Below, piece after piece: positions 1-7,146 of a stretch of DNA of 64,000 nt. Each line of letters begins with the position of its first letter. Position 1 is the stretch's first letter. The stretch is taken from assembly GCF_014874065.1 (NCBI RefSeq), contig NZ_JADBEE010000001.1:1178001-1242000 (forward strand), given 5' to 3'. Source of the DNA: Nesterenkonia halotolerans (GTDB lineage Bacteria > Actinomycetota > Actinomycetes > Actinomycetales > Micrococcaceae). A model generated the notes under the pieces. It saw only the letters and a program-made list of their open reading frames with translations, did no database searches and was not told the origin of the DNA. A program made the translations under genes and the position numbers.

Positions 1-309
1 GGTGCCGGGGTTGACCCAGCCCAGGACTGCCTCGGGGACCCGGACCGTGGAGGTGGGCTCGCCGCTGACGTAGACGGTGGTCAGGTTCAGCGCACCGTCG
101 GTGGGGTAGGTCGGCTCTCCGGTCACGGAGATCACCGCTTCGTCCTCGATCTCTCCGATGGTGTTGAACACCGGTCCGGGGGTTTCGATCAGATAGGGGC
201 TGGGCAGCAGCAGACTGAGCAGCCCGATGATGAGCGCTGAAGTGCCGGCGACGGCTTGCAGACTTCTCCGCAGGCGGGGCTTGGGGGATTTCGGCGGCTG
301 CTCAGTCAT
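1..309 (-). CDS. YlbL-family PDZ/Lon-like protein, N-terminal part only
   Basis: The N-terminal 103 codons of a membrane-anchored protein; the rest lies beyond the window edge. A short basic N-terminus (about residues 6-16) leads into one hydrophobic segment (about residues 18-35). A PSPYLIETPGPVFNTIGE stretch and a GALNLTTVYV stretch follow. Both are hallmarks I associate with the actinobacterial YlbL family (PDZ domain plus Lon-type S16 protease domain, extracytoplasmic). PDZ and protease domains are not visible, so the family call rests on the N-terminus and on its position next to the DUF2342 gene. The start used is ATG at 309; an in-frame GTG at 321 is possible. Confidence 0.75.
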   Translation of the reverse strand, partial: MTEQPPKSPKPRLRRSLQAVAGTSALIIGLLSLLLPSPYLIETPGPVFNTIGEIEDEAVISVTGEPTYPTDGALNLTTVYVSGEPTSTVRVPEAVLGWVNPGT

Positions 310-360
310 GATGATCGTCACTCATCTTCTCATCTGGGCTGAGCAGTCACGAAAAGTGTG

Positions 361-1917
361 TCAGGACTCAGGAGACTTCCCGTCATATCCGCCGTCGAGC
401 AGCTTCTGCAGCTCCTCGTCGATCTTGGCGGTCTCCTCCTGGCGCTCAGCACGGCGCTGCTGGAAGCCGGTCGGATCGTCGAGGTCCTGCTCGTCGGGCT
501 GGACGTCGGGGTGACCCCAGACGTCGTCGCGCCCGGCCATGCCCTCGGTCTCGCGCAGGTGTGCCCAGAGTGCTGCGGCGTCGCGCAGTCGGCGCGGACG
601 CAGCTCCAGTCCGACCAGGGCGGCGAAGGTGTCTTCCGCCGGCCCGCCCGAGGCACGACGGCGGTTCATCGTCTCGCGCAGCCGGGACAGTGACTCCAGG
701 TGTTCAGCCGCCTGGGTCACCACGTCATCGACCCAGCCCTCGACCAGGGCGAGAGTGGTCTCGATCCGCTTGAGTGCGGCTTCCTGCATGGGAGTCCGCT
801 CCTCGGGGAAGAGCCCCTCCCCCAGGATGGAGTTCATGGCCTCGGGGTTGCTCGGGTCCATCTGGCTCGCGGCCTCTTCGATGCGGCCCATGTCGATGTG
901 GATCCCTGCGGCGTACTGGCCCACTGCATTGAAAAGGTCCTGCTCGAGCCAGGGGGCCTGGATGAACAGCCGCATCCGGGCAGCCTCGCGCAGCGCCAGG
1001 TAGAGCAGCACCTCACGGCTGTCCACGCTGAGGTCCTTGCCGAACTCGCGCACGTTCTTGGGCAGCAGCGCGGTGGTGTGGCCCGCCAGCGGAAGACCGG
1101 TGTCCGAGGAGGAGACGACCTCCTTGGCCAGTTCGCCGATGGCCTGACCCAGCTGCATGCCGAAGGCCATGCCGCCCATGGACTCGACCATGCCGGTGAT
1201 CTGCTGCGCTCCGGCTCCGCCCATCATGGATTCAAGCTCGGGAGGCAGGCCGGAGCCTTCTTCGCCCAGCTGGTCCTTGATGGCGCCGGAGAGAGCCTTG
1301 GACACCGATTCCGCCACGGGTTCGGTCAGCCGCTTCCAGGAGTCGAAGGTCTCTTCGACCCACTGGGCGCGGGACCAGGCCTTGCCGATCTGGCCTGCGG
1401 TCTCGAAGGTGGTGGCTCCGTCCAGCCACATGTCTGCCAGGCGCAGCGCGTCGTCGATCTCCTTGCGCTCGGCGGCCGAGACGCTGGGATCGTCCCCGGC
1501 GGCTGCCTGACGGGCGGCCTGCCGGGCCATGGACCAGTTGACCGGTCCCTTGTCCTCGTCCGAGGGGTTCTGCATGGCGGAGAACATCGACTGCACCTGG
1601 CCCATGATCTGCTGCATCATCTGCGGGTTCATGTCCGCCATGCCGGGGATCTGGGAGGGGTCGAAGCCGGGTGGGAATCCGGGGAATCCACCCTGGCCGC
1701 CAGCTCCGGACTGGTTGCCCTGGCCGGATCCGGGAGTGCCGGTGAAGCCGATGCTGGGGCCGCGGTTCCCGGCGTCGTTCTTGTCCTTGGCGTCATCGCC
1801 GTCGGGTTCCTGGCCGGGCATCTGACCGTTGAAGAGCTGTTTGAAGAACTCCTCCATGGGGTCACGTGGGTCATCCCCGTTGCCCTGGTTGTTGTTGCCG
1901 GAGTTGTTCTCGCTCAT
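361..1917 (-). CDS. DUF2342-family (zinc-metalloprotease-like) protein
   Basis: A 518-residue soluble protein with no signal peptide. Residues 1-110 are a low-complexity Gly/Asn/Asp/Met/Pro-rich head. From about residue 125 there is a helical domain typical of the DUF2342 'putative hydrolase / zinc-dependent metalloprotease' family, including a LYLALREAARMRLF segment where the family's motif is expected. I see no canonical HEXXH, and the position I would expect to be His reads Arg (REAAR), so catalysis is doubtful. A Shine-Dalgarno AGGGAG precedes the ATG, with a TACGCT -10-like hexamer about 45 nt upstream. It is transcribed toward ylbL with a 51-bp gap. Function is unknown. Confidence 0.8.
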   Translation of the reverse strand: MSENNSGNNNQGNGDDPRDPMEEFFKQLFNGQMPGQEPDGDDAKDKNDAGNRGPSIGFTGTPGSGQGNQSGAGGQGGFPGFPPGFDPSQIPGMADMNPQMMQQIMGQVQSMFSAMQNPSDEDKGPVNWSMARQAARQAAAGDDPSVSAAERKEIDDALRLADMWLDGATTFETAGQIGKAWSRAQWVEETFDSWKRLTEPVAESVSKALSGAIKDQLGEEGSGLPPELESMMGGAGAQQITGMVESMGGMAFGMQLGQAIGELAKEVVSSSDTGLPLAGHTTALLPKNVREFGKDLSVDSREVLLYLALREAARMRLFIQAPWLEQDLFNAVGQYAAGIHIDMGRIEEAASQMDPSNPEAMNSILGEGLFPEERTPMQEAALKRIETTLALVEGWVDDVVTQAAEHLESLSRLRETMNRRRASGGPAEDTFAALVGLELRPRRLRDAAALWAHLRETEGMAGRDDVWGHPDVQPDEQDLDDPTGFQQRRAERQEETAKIDEELQKLLDGGYDGKSPES

Positions 1918-2001
1918 CGGACGCTCCCTGTGGTGATCCTGGTTCGGCCTGAGAACCTCCAGCGTATCCAGCGCGCCTCCGTGCTGTCTGTACGAGCGCG
2001 G

Positions 2002-3003
2002 TCAGTTCGCCACAGGATGAAGTCGCGGGGTTCTCGATGCCCGCAGGCGGCACTCACATTCGGGGTGCGGGTGCACCGGTTCGACGCTGATGTGCCCCGC
2101 CGGGCCGGCGAGGCAGAGGATCCCGAACGAGGTCTGCGGCGCGTGCTGTCCGTCCACGGCGAGCTGGACCTCGCGGGCGACGATGCTCGCGACCACCGAC
2201 GCGGGGTCGGTGGGGTGCGCGGGATCGTGTCCTGCGCCGCCGGGCCCGTGCCCGTGTTCTGTACTCCCCAGTTCTGTCCCGCCGGGTGCGGCGAGCGCGG
2301 TCTGCAACGTCTCCCAGTGCGGGTCCCGGTCCTGGCCATGCAGCAACAGACAGTGCGGGCAGGGACCCGGTTCCCCGCTCAGCAGCGGGCCGATCCGCCA
2401 CCCGTGCCGCGTGTGCACCACCGGCAGCAGCACCTGGGCGCGCTCCGCCGCATCTGCCAGTCGGGCAGGGGCGATGCCCTTCTCCGCGAAGAGCACATGG
2501 ATGTCGACGACGTCGCCGCCCGCCTCCTCCTGGCGCGGTGACGTGCGCGTGGCGATGGTGGCGTCCGGGCGCAGCCGCAGGCAGGTTCGCCGCACCGCGG
2601 CTGTGCGAGTGAGACCGAGCGACGTCGCGGGATACCCCGCGGCGATGTCGCGGGATGAGACGAGGTGTTCGTCGCTGAGCAGCAACATGCCGATGTTCAG
2701 CCGGGTGAGTTCTTCGGCCACGAGCTTCGCTGGTGCGGGAAGCCCCTCGAGGAGCACCGCGGCGAGCTGCCGGCGCGCGCCTGCATGGAGGCGCAGCTCG
2801 GAAGCACGGGACTCTCCGTCGGAACCCTCTGCGTCGGGGCCCTGCCCTGCGCGGGTGACGTCGAGGTGGGGTCGCAGCTGTTCCAAGACGCGCTGAGCAG
2901 GTCCGATAATGCGCACTGCGTCCTCATCGTCCCCGAGCTGCACGGTGCGTTCATCAAGCATGATGAGCCGCTGCCAGCTGGCGAGGAGTCGAGCGGGATC
3001 CAT
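2002..3003 (-). CDS. ThiF / TOMM cyclodehydratase-like protein of unknown role
   Basis: 333 residues from the preferred ATG at 3003 (an in-frame start at 3048 would run into the divergent promoter). The protein begins MDPARLLASWQ, carries a domain resembling the leader-binding half of azoline cyclodehydratases and ThiF-like proteins, and has CPHC in its second half plus a C-terminal CEC as likely zinc ligands. No ATP-binding GxGxxG adenylation loop is obvious, so an E1-like activity is unlikely. There is no precursor peptide or dehydrogenase gene nearby, so this is not a thiazole/oxazole peptide cluster. It is divergent from the metallopeptidase gene at 3076. The family call comes from overall appearance and is tentative. 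Confidence 0.5.
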   Translation of the reverse strand: MDPARLLASWQRLIMLDERTVQLGDDEDAVRIIGPAQRVLEQLRPHLDVTRAGQGPDAEGSDGESRASELRLHAGARRQLAAVLLEGLPAPAKLVAEELTRLNIGMLLLSDEHLVSSRDIAAGYPATSLGLTRTAAVRRTCLRLRPDATIATRTSPRQEEAGGDVVDIHVLFAEKGIAPARLADAAERAQVLLPVVHTRHGWRIGPLLSGEPGPCPHCLLLHGQDRDPHWETLQTALAAPGGTELGSTEHGHGPGGAGHDPAHPTDPASVVASIVAREVQLAVDGQHAPQTSFGILCLAGPAGHISVEPVHPHPECECRLRASRTPRLHPVAN

Positions 3004-3063
3004 GCACCTATGGTGCCAAGCCCCTGCGTGACTGCCGGAGTTTTCCACAGATCAGGGCCGGGC

Positions 3064-3069
3064 TAGGCT
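3064..3069 (+). promoter_or_regulatory. -10 hexamer TAGGCT, leaderless start
   Basis: TAGGCT ends 6 nt before the ATG at 3076 and no Shine-Dalgarno lies between, so transcription would start at the ATG. No clear -35 is seen. Confidence 0.5.
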
Positions 3070-3075
3070 CCTGCT

Positions 3076-3615
3076 ATGGCGACGCGGCAGCTCCAGCAGC
3101 AGATCACAGTGGATGACCAGCCGGTGCTGGTGATCCGCTCGGCCCGCCGCACCCGCACGGTCAGCGCCGATCAGGTCGCGGGCACGCTGCGTCTGCGCGT
3201 CCCGCTGCGACTGAGTCAGCGCGAGGTGGAGAAGCATGCCCGGGCCTTCCAGAAGAAGCTCAGCCAACGCGCGGCGCGAAAGCCGCGCAGCGATGCTGAT
3301 CTGTTGGAGCGGGCACGCGCGCTCTCGACCCGATACCTGGACGGCGTGCCGCAGCCCGAGTCCGTGAACTGGTCCGCCCAGCAGCATCAGCGCTGGGGTT
3401 CGACCACCTCCACCACCGGCACCATCCGGCTCTCCTGGAGGCTTCGCGAGATGCCCGTGTGGGTGCAGGATTCGGTGCTGGTCCATGAGCTGGCACATCT
3501 GATCGAACCCGGACACGGTCCACGGTTCAAGGCTCTGACGGCGAAGTACCCCCGCACCGCGGAGGCGGACGCCTTCCTCGCCGGGGTGAGCTGGGCGGAC
3601 CACCACTCTCCCTGA
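3076..3615 (+). CDS. YgjP-like (M48/WLM-type) metallopeptidase
   Basis: 179 residues. The C-terminal half carries the zinc signature VHELAHLIEPGHG (HExxH with a third His five residues on), which places it in the YgjP/DUF45 group related to SprT and WLM peptidases. The N-terminal half is a basic, beta-rich region (residues 1-70) as in YgjP proteins. There is no signal peptide, so it should be cytosolic. It faces uvrD2 convergently, with a 75-bp palindromic element between the two stops. The substrate is unknown; the neighbourhood of repair helicases would suit protein-DNA crosslink proteolysis as in SprT relatives, but that is inference. Confidence 0.85.
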   Translation: MATRQLQQQITVDDQPVLVIRSARRTRTVSADQVAGTLRLRVPLRLSQREVEKHARAFQKKLSQRAARKPRSDADLLERARALSTRYLDGVPQPESVNWSAQQHQRWGSTTSTTGTIRLSWRLREMPVWVQDSVLVHELAHLIEPGHGPRFKALTAKYPRTAEADAFLAGVSWADHHSP

Positions 3616-3626
3616 CCCACCCCCCA

Positions 3627-3701
3627 GCGTTTTACCGGGCCTTACGAGTTCTACCGGGTCGACCGTCGGGCCGGTATTCCTCGCAAGGGGAGGTAAAACG
3701 C
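3627..3701. repeat. Four-half-site palindromic element, type A copy 1
   Basis: A 75-bp nested palindrome between two convergent stops. It opens with GCGTTTTACCGGGC and closes with GGTAAAACGC. Inside, TTCTACCGGG (3649-3658) faces GGCCGGTATTCC (3669-3680). Read as half-sites, the GxGtttTACC motif occurs four times, two direct and two inverted. A C-run (3618-3625) precedes it and a G-rich run (3703-3713) follows. The same element recurs at 48314 and 56893. It could act as a bidirectional terminator, a protein-binding site or a small mobile repeat. Confidence 0.8.
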
Positions 3702-3722
3702 AGGGGCGGGGAGGAAGACCGT

Positions 3723-5915
3723 TCAGCCTTCGGAAAGGACTTCGCGCAGCCGGTCGCCGTGCTTCTCGAGCTTGCGCTCCCCGATGCCGGGAACCTTCAG
3801 CAGCTCCTCGTCCGTGCTGGGCTTCAGCTCCGCGATGACCTCCAGCGTGGCATCGGTGAACACCACGAACGCCGGGACCTCGAGCTCCTTGGCGTATTCC
3901 ATCCGCCAGGCGCGCAGCTTGTCGAAGAGTGCCTCGTCGTAGCGTGCGGGGCAGTCCTCGCAGCGCCGCCGTTTGACCTCGGTGGCCACGGTCAGCACCT
4001 TCCCGCAGGTGGAACAGGTGGTGGCTTTCTTCTTCCGCGAGGCGGCATTGGGACTCAGTCCGCCCGCCGAGGGCGCGATCTTGCGGCCGGGCTCCTCCAG
4101 CCCCATCTCGCGGCGCAGCGGGCGCAGGAAGCGCGAGGGGGTGCGTCGGCCGCGTCCCCCGGTGTGGCGGGAGGAGGATGAGCTGAGGAACAGGTACTTC
4201 CGGGCACGCGTGATGCCGACATAGAAGAGCCGACGCTCCTCGTCGACCTCCTTCTGCGTCTTGGCGAAGGTGATCGGCATCAGCCCCTCGGAGAGCCCGG
4301 CGAGGAACACCGCCTCCCACTCCAGGCCCTTCGCGGAGTGCAGCGAGGCCAGCGTGACGCCTTCCACCGTGGGGGCGTGCTGCGCGGCCGAGCGTTCCTC
4401 CAGCTCGGTGATGAACCCGCGCATGGTGAAGCCCTCGCGCTCGGTGGAGAGCTGATCGGCCAGCGCGACCAGCGCGGACATGGACTCCCAGCGTTCACGC
4501 ACCGCACCGGTGGCCTGCGGGGCCTTCTCCGAGTACCCGTGCGAGGAGAGGATGTCGCGCACGCTCTTGGACACCGCATCCCCGGCGTCGACCACCAGCG
4601 AGGAGGTGCGCAGGGCCGCGAGCGCCTCGCGGACCTCGCGGCGGGAGAAGAAGCGCTCCGAGCCGCGCAGCTGATACGAGATCCCCGCGGTGGCCAGCGC
4701 CTGCTCGAAGGCCTGCGACTGCCCGTTGGTGCGGTAGAGCACTGCCATCTCGGAGAGCGGCACGCCCTGCTCCTGCATCGCCGCGATCTCGGCGGCCACC
4801 CAGGCGGCCTCCGCGTCGTCGTCGGCGTGCTGGATCAGCTTCGGCATCGGACCGCGCTCACGCTGGGAGATCAGCTGCAGCGGCTCCGGCCAAGGGGCGG
4901 GATCGGAGAGTCGGGACGCCTCCCGGGTGCGGTCTGCCAGCAGACCGTTGGCGAGTTTCACCACCTCGGGGGTGGAGCGGTAGTCACGGACCAGCTTGAC
5001 CAGGTTCGCCTCGGGGTGGCGGCGCTTGAAGCCGAGGAGGAAGTCCGGGGTGGCGCCGGTGAAGGAGTAGATGGTCTGCGCGGCGTCGCCGACCACGCAG
5101 ATCTCGTCGCGCCCGCCGAGCCACAGGTCCAGCAGTCGCTGCTGCAGCGGGGAGACGTCCTGGTACTCGTCCACCACGAAATGCCGGTACTGCTGGCGGA
5201 CCTGGGCGGCGACCCGCTCGTCATCTTCGAGGATGCCCACGATCAGCAGCAGCACGTCCTCGAAGTCGATCAGGTGCTTGTCCAGCTTCACGTCCTCGTA
5301 GGACTGATAGAGCTTGGCGAAGGTGCGGTGGTCGACTCCCCCGGGCTCGGGGCGGCCCGCGCCCTCGGCGGTGGCGACCTCCAGATAGGACTCCGGAGTC
5401 AGCGTGGACACCTTGGCCCATTCGATCTCGCTCGCGAGGTCCCGCAGGGTGGCACGGTCCGTGGTGATGTGCAGCCGGCGGGCGGCCTCGGCGAGGAGGC
5501 GGACCTTGTGGTCCAGGATCTGCGGCATGGTGCCGCCGATCGACATAGGCCAGAAGTACTGCAGCTGGCGCAGCGCTGCGGCGTGGAAGGTGCGCGCCTG
5601 CACCCCGGGGGCGCCCAGCGCGGAGAGCCGCGAGCGCATCTCTGCGGCGGCGCGCGCGGTGAAGGTCACCGCCAGCAGCCGGTGCGGGTCATAGACCCCG
5701 GCGCGGACCCCGTAGGCGATCCGGTGAGTGATGGCGCGGGTCTTGCCGGTGCCTGCGCCGGCGAGGATGCACAGCGGACCGTTCAGCGTGGAGGCGGCCA
5801 GCCGCTGTTCCTCATCGAGCCCGTCGAGGATCGCCTCGGGCGGGGAGGCGGCCAGCTGGGCCGCGGTCAGCGCGGAGCCGGGAGTCGAGGTGGAGGTGAA
5901 TGCGGGCCGACTCAT
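3723..5915 (-). CDS. uvrD2: ATP-dependent DNA helicase UvrD2 with HRDC domain
   Basis: 730 residues. Superfamily 1A helicase motifs occur in order: Walker A AGAGTGKT (about residues 53-60), motif II DEYQDVS, motif III GDAAQTIYSFTGA, and motif VI VGITRAR. After the motor comes a tetracysteine element (CSTC, then CEDC some 15 residues later) and a C-terminal HRDC domain with the typical VFTDATLEVIA and VPGIGERKLEKHG stretches. This architecture defines mycobacterial-type UvrD2, a 3'-5' repair helicase. The gene overlaps the end of nudC by 4 bp (ATGA), so translation is coupled. It converges on the YgjP-like gene across the palindromic element. Confidence 0.93.
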   Translation of the reverse strand: MSRPAFTSTSTPGSALTAAQLAASPPEAILDGLDEEQRLAASTLNGPLCILAGAGTGKTRAITHRIAYGVRAGVYDPHRLLAVTFTARAAAEMRSRLSALGAPGVQARTFHAAALRQLQYFWPMSIGGTMPQILDHKVRLLAEAARRLHITTDRATLRDLASEIEWAKVSTLTPESYLEVATAEGAGRPEPGGVDHRTFAKLYQSYEDVKLDKHLIDFEDVLLLIVGILEDDERVAAQVRQQYRHFVVDEYQDVSPLQQRLLDLWLGGRDEICVVGDAAQTIYSFTGATPDFLLGFKRRHPEANLVKLVRDYRSTPEVVKLANGLLADRTREASRLSDPAPWPEPLQLISQRERGPMPKLIQHADDDAEAAWVAAEIAAMQEQGVPLSEMAVLYRTNGQSQAFEQALATAGISYQLRGSERFFSRREVREALAALRTSSLVVDAGDAVSKSVRDILSSHGYSEKAPQATGAVRERWESMSALVALADQLSTEREGFTMRGFITELEERSAAQHAPTVEGVTLASLHSAKGLEWEAVFLAGLSEGLMPITFAKTQKEVDEERRLFYVGITRARKYLFLSSSSSRHTGGRGRRTPSRFLRPLRREMGLEEPGRKIAPSAGGLSPNAASRKKKATTCSTCGKVLTVATEVKRRRCEDCPARYDEALFDKLRAWRMEYAKELEVPAFVVFTDATLEVIAELKPSTDEELLKVPGIGERKLEKHGDRLREVLSEG

Positions 5916-6976
5916 CGGGCCTGCTGTCCGCGTGGAGCCGGTCGGGCGGATCCGCGGGGCTGCGGGGGCTGGGCGTCGGCGGCGGCCTCGATCGGTGAGC
6001 CGTGCCAGTGTTCGATCAGCGCCCGGGAGATGGAGGAACGCGTGGGCAGCGAGACCTCGCCGGCGGCGGCAGCAGCGGCGAGCTCCTCGCGGGTGAACCA
6101 GCGGACCTCGCGGATCTCATCACCATCGGGCCGCGCCATCGAGGGGTCCTCGGTGATGGCGAAGTGCCCCAGCATCAGCGAGCGCGGGAAGGGCCAGGAC
6201 TGCGAGCCCATGTATTGGATTTCCGAGACGACGACGCCGGCCTCCTCCTCGATCTCCCGGACCAGTGCCGCTTCCACCGACTCCCCGGCCTCCACGAATC
6301 CGGCGAAGGTGGAGTAGCGCGTGGCATCCCAGCGGAAGGCCGAGCCCAGCAGGATCCGGTCCTCGGCGTCCAGGACCGCGGTGATCACCGCAGGGTCGGT
6401 GCGCGGGAAGGTCTGCGCGCCGCAGTTCGGGCAGACGCGGCGCCACCCGGAGGCATCCACCTCGGTGGCGGTGCCGCAGGCCGCGCAGAAGGAGCTGCGG
6501 GCATGCCAGGTGGTGATGGCCAGCGCCTGGGTGAGCAGGGCTGCGTCGACCGGGGTCAGCTGGGAGCCGGCGAAGGCCAGGTCGGCCCAGCTGGTTCCGG
6601 TGGTGTCGGAGGGCTCGGTGGTCCCGTTCGCGTGGCCGTTCTCCTCCGGCTTCGGATGCGCGACCACGACCACGTGCACGCGGCCGTTCTGCTCTCCCTC
6701 GGCAAGGTCCTCGCCCCCGGGTAGATCAGCCGGGTCCACCGCGCCGAGGGTCACGGCACCGGCGGGCAGCTCACCGGTGGCGGGCTCATATTTGAGCCGG
6801 TCTCCGCTGAGCTGGGCGCGCCGTCCATAGAGGTTCAACACCCGGGTCCCCGGGGTGGCCCAGACCTCGCTGAGCCATTCCGGACGCTTGCGTTCGGCGT
6901 CGAGGCGGTCGATCCGGGCCCCGTCCTGGGGAAGCGTGAGCAGAGTTTCACCAGGGTCGCGGCGGCGCATATGCAT
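5912..6976 (-). CDS. nudC: NAD(+) diphosphatase NudC
   Basis: 354 residues. A variable N-terminal domain is followed by a zinc ribbon (CAAC near residue 168 and CPNC) and a Nudix domain. The Nudix box begins GFVEAGESVEAALVREIEEE, and the NADH-specific motif SQSWPFPRS lies about 15 residues after it. The enzyme hydrolyses NAD(H) to NMN(H) and AMP and, in other bacteria, removes NAD caps from RNA. The start is ATG at 6976 (an in-frame ATG follows at 6970). TACGGT at 6984-6989 would give a leaderless mRNA. A tail rich in Pro, Gln and Arg follows the Nudix fold. It is first in an operon with uvrD2. Confidence 0.93.
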   Translation of the reverse strand: MHMRRRDPGETLLTLPQDGARIDRLDAERKRPEWLSEVWATPGTRVLNLYGRRAQLSGDRLKYEPATGELPAGAVTLGAVDPADLPGGEDLAEGEQNGRVHVVVVAHPKPEENGHANGTTEPSDTTGTSWADLAFAGSQLTPVDAALLTQALAITTWHARSSFCAACGTATEVDASGWRRVCPNCGAQTFPRTDPAVITAVLDAEDRILLGSAFRWDATRYSTFAGFVEAGESVEAALVREIEEEAGVVVSEIQYMGSQSWPFPRSLMLGHFAITEDPSMARPDGDEIREVRWFTREELAAAAAAGEVSLPTRSSISRALIEHWHGSPIEAAADAQPPQPRGSARPAPRGQQAR

Positions 6977-6983
6977 ACCTACT

Positions 6984-6989
6984 ACCGTA
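6984..6989 (-). promoter_or_regulatory. -10 hexamer TACGGT, leaderless start of nudC
   Basis: TACGGT on the minus strand ends 7 nt before the ATG at 6976, with no Shine-Dalgarno between. Confidence 0.45.
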
Positions 6990-7133
6990 ACTGGCCCGGC
7001 CCTGGGACGAGCACCGTCCAGACCGCTGTGGAGAGTGACCTTGAGCGCGCCCCGGGCGCGATGCCCGCAGGCGAAATCCTCCTGATTTCTGGAAAACGCC
7101 GTGGCTGCGCACCGGTGGAGGGCTCTGACCCCA

Positions 7134-7139
7134 TACGCT
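7134..7139 (+). promoter_or_regulatory. -10 hexamer TACGCT, leaderless start
   Basis: TACGCT ends 7 nt before the GTG at 7147. No Shine-Dalgarno is visible, which favours GTG 7147 over the internal ATG at 7162. Confidence 0.45.
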
Positions 7140-7146
7140 GGTCCTC

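Noticed and set aside
700..2541. A 613-codon open frame on the plus strand
   Set aside because: It is antisense to the DUF2342 and ThiF-like genes. Composition is typical of mirror frames in GC-rich DNA and there is no family motif or ribosome site.
2002..3003. A thiazole/oxazole-modified peptide (TOMM) cluster around the cyclodehydratase-like gene
   Set aside because: No precursor peptide, YcaO or dehydrogenase gene is adjacent; the neighbours are housekeeping genes.
4338..6317. A 659-codon open frame opposite uvrD2
   Set aside because: It mirrors uvrD2/nudC, whose motifs are unambiguous. The antisense protein is His/Gly/Arg/Val-rich without domains.
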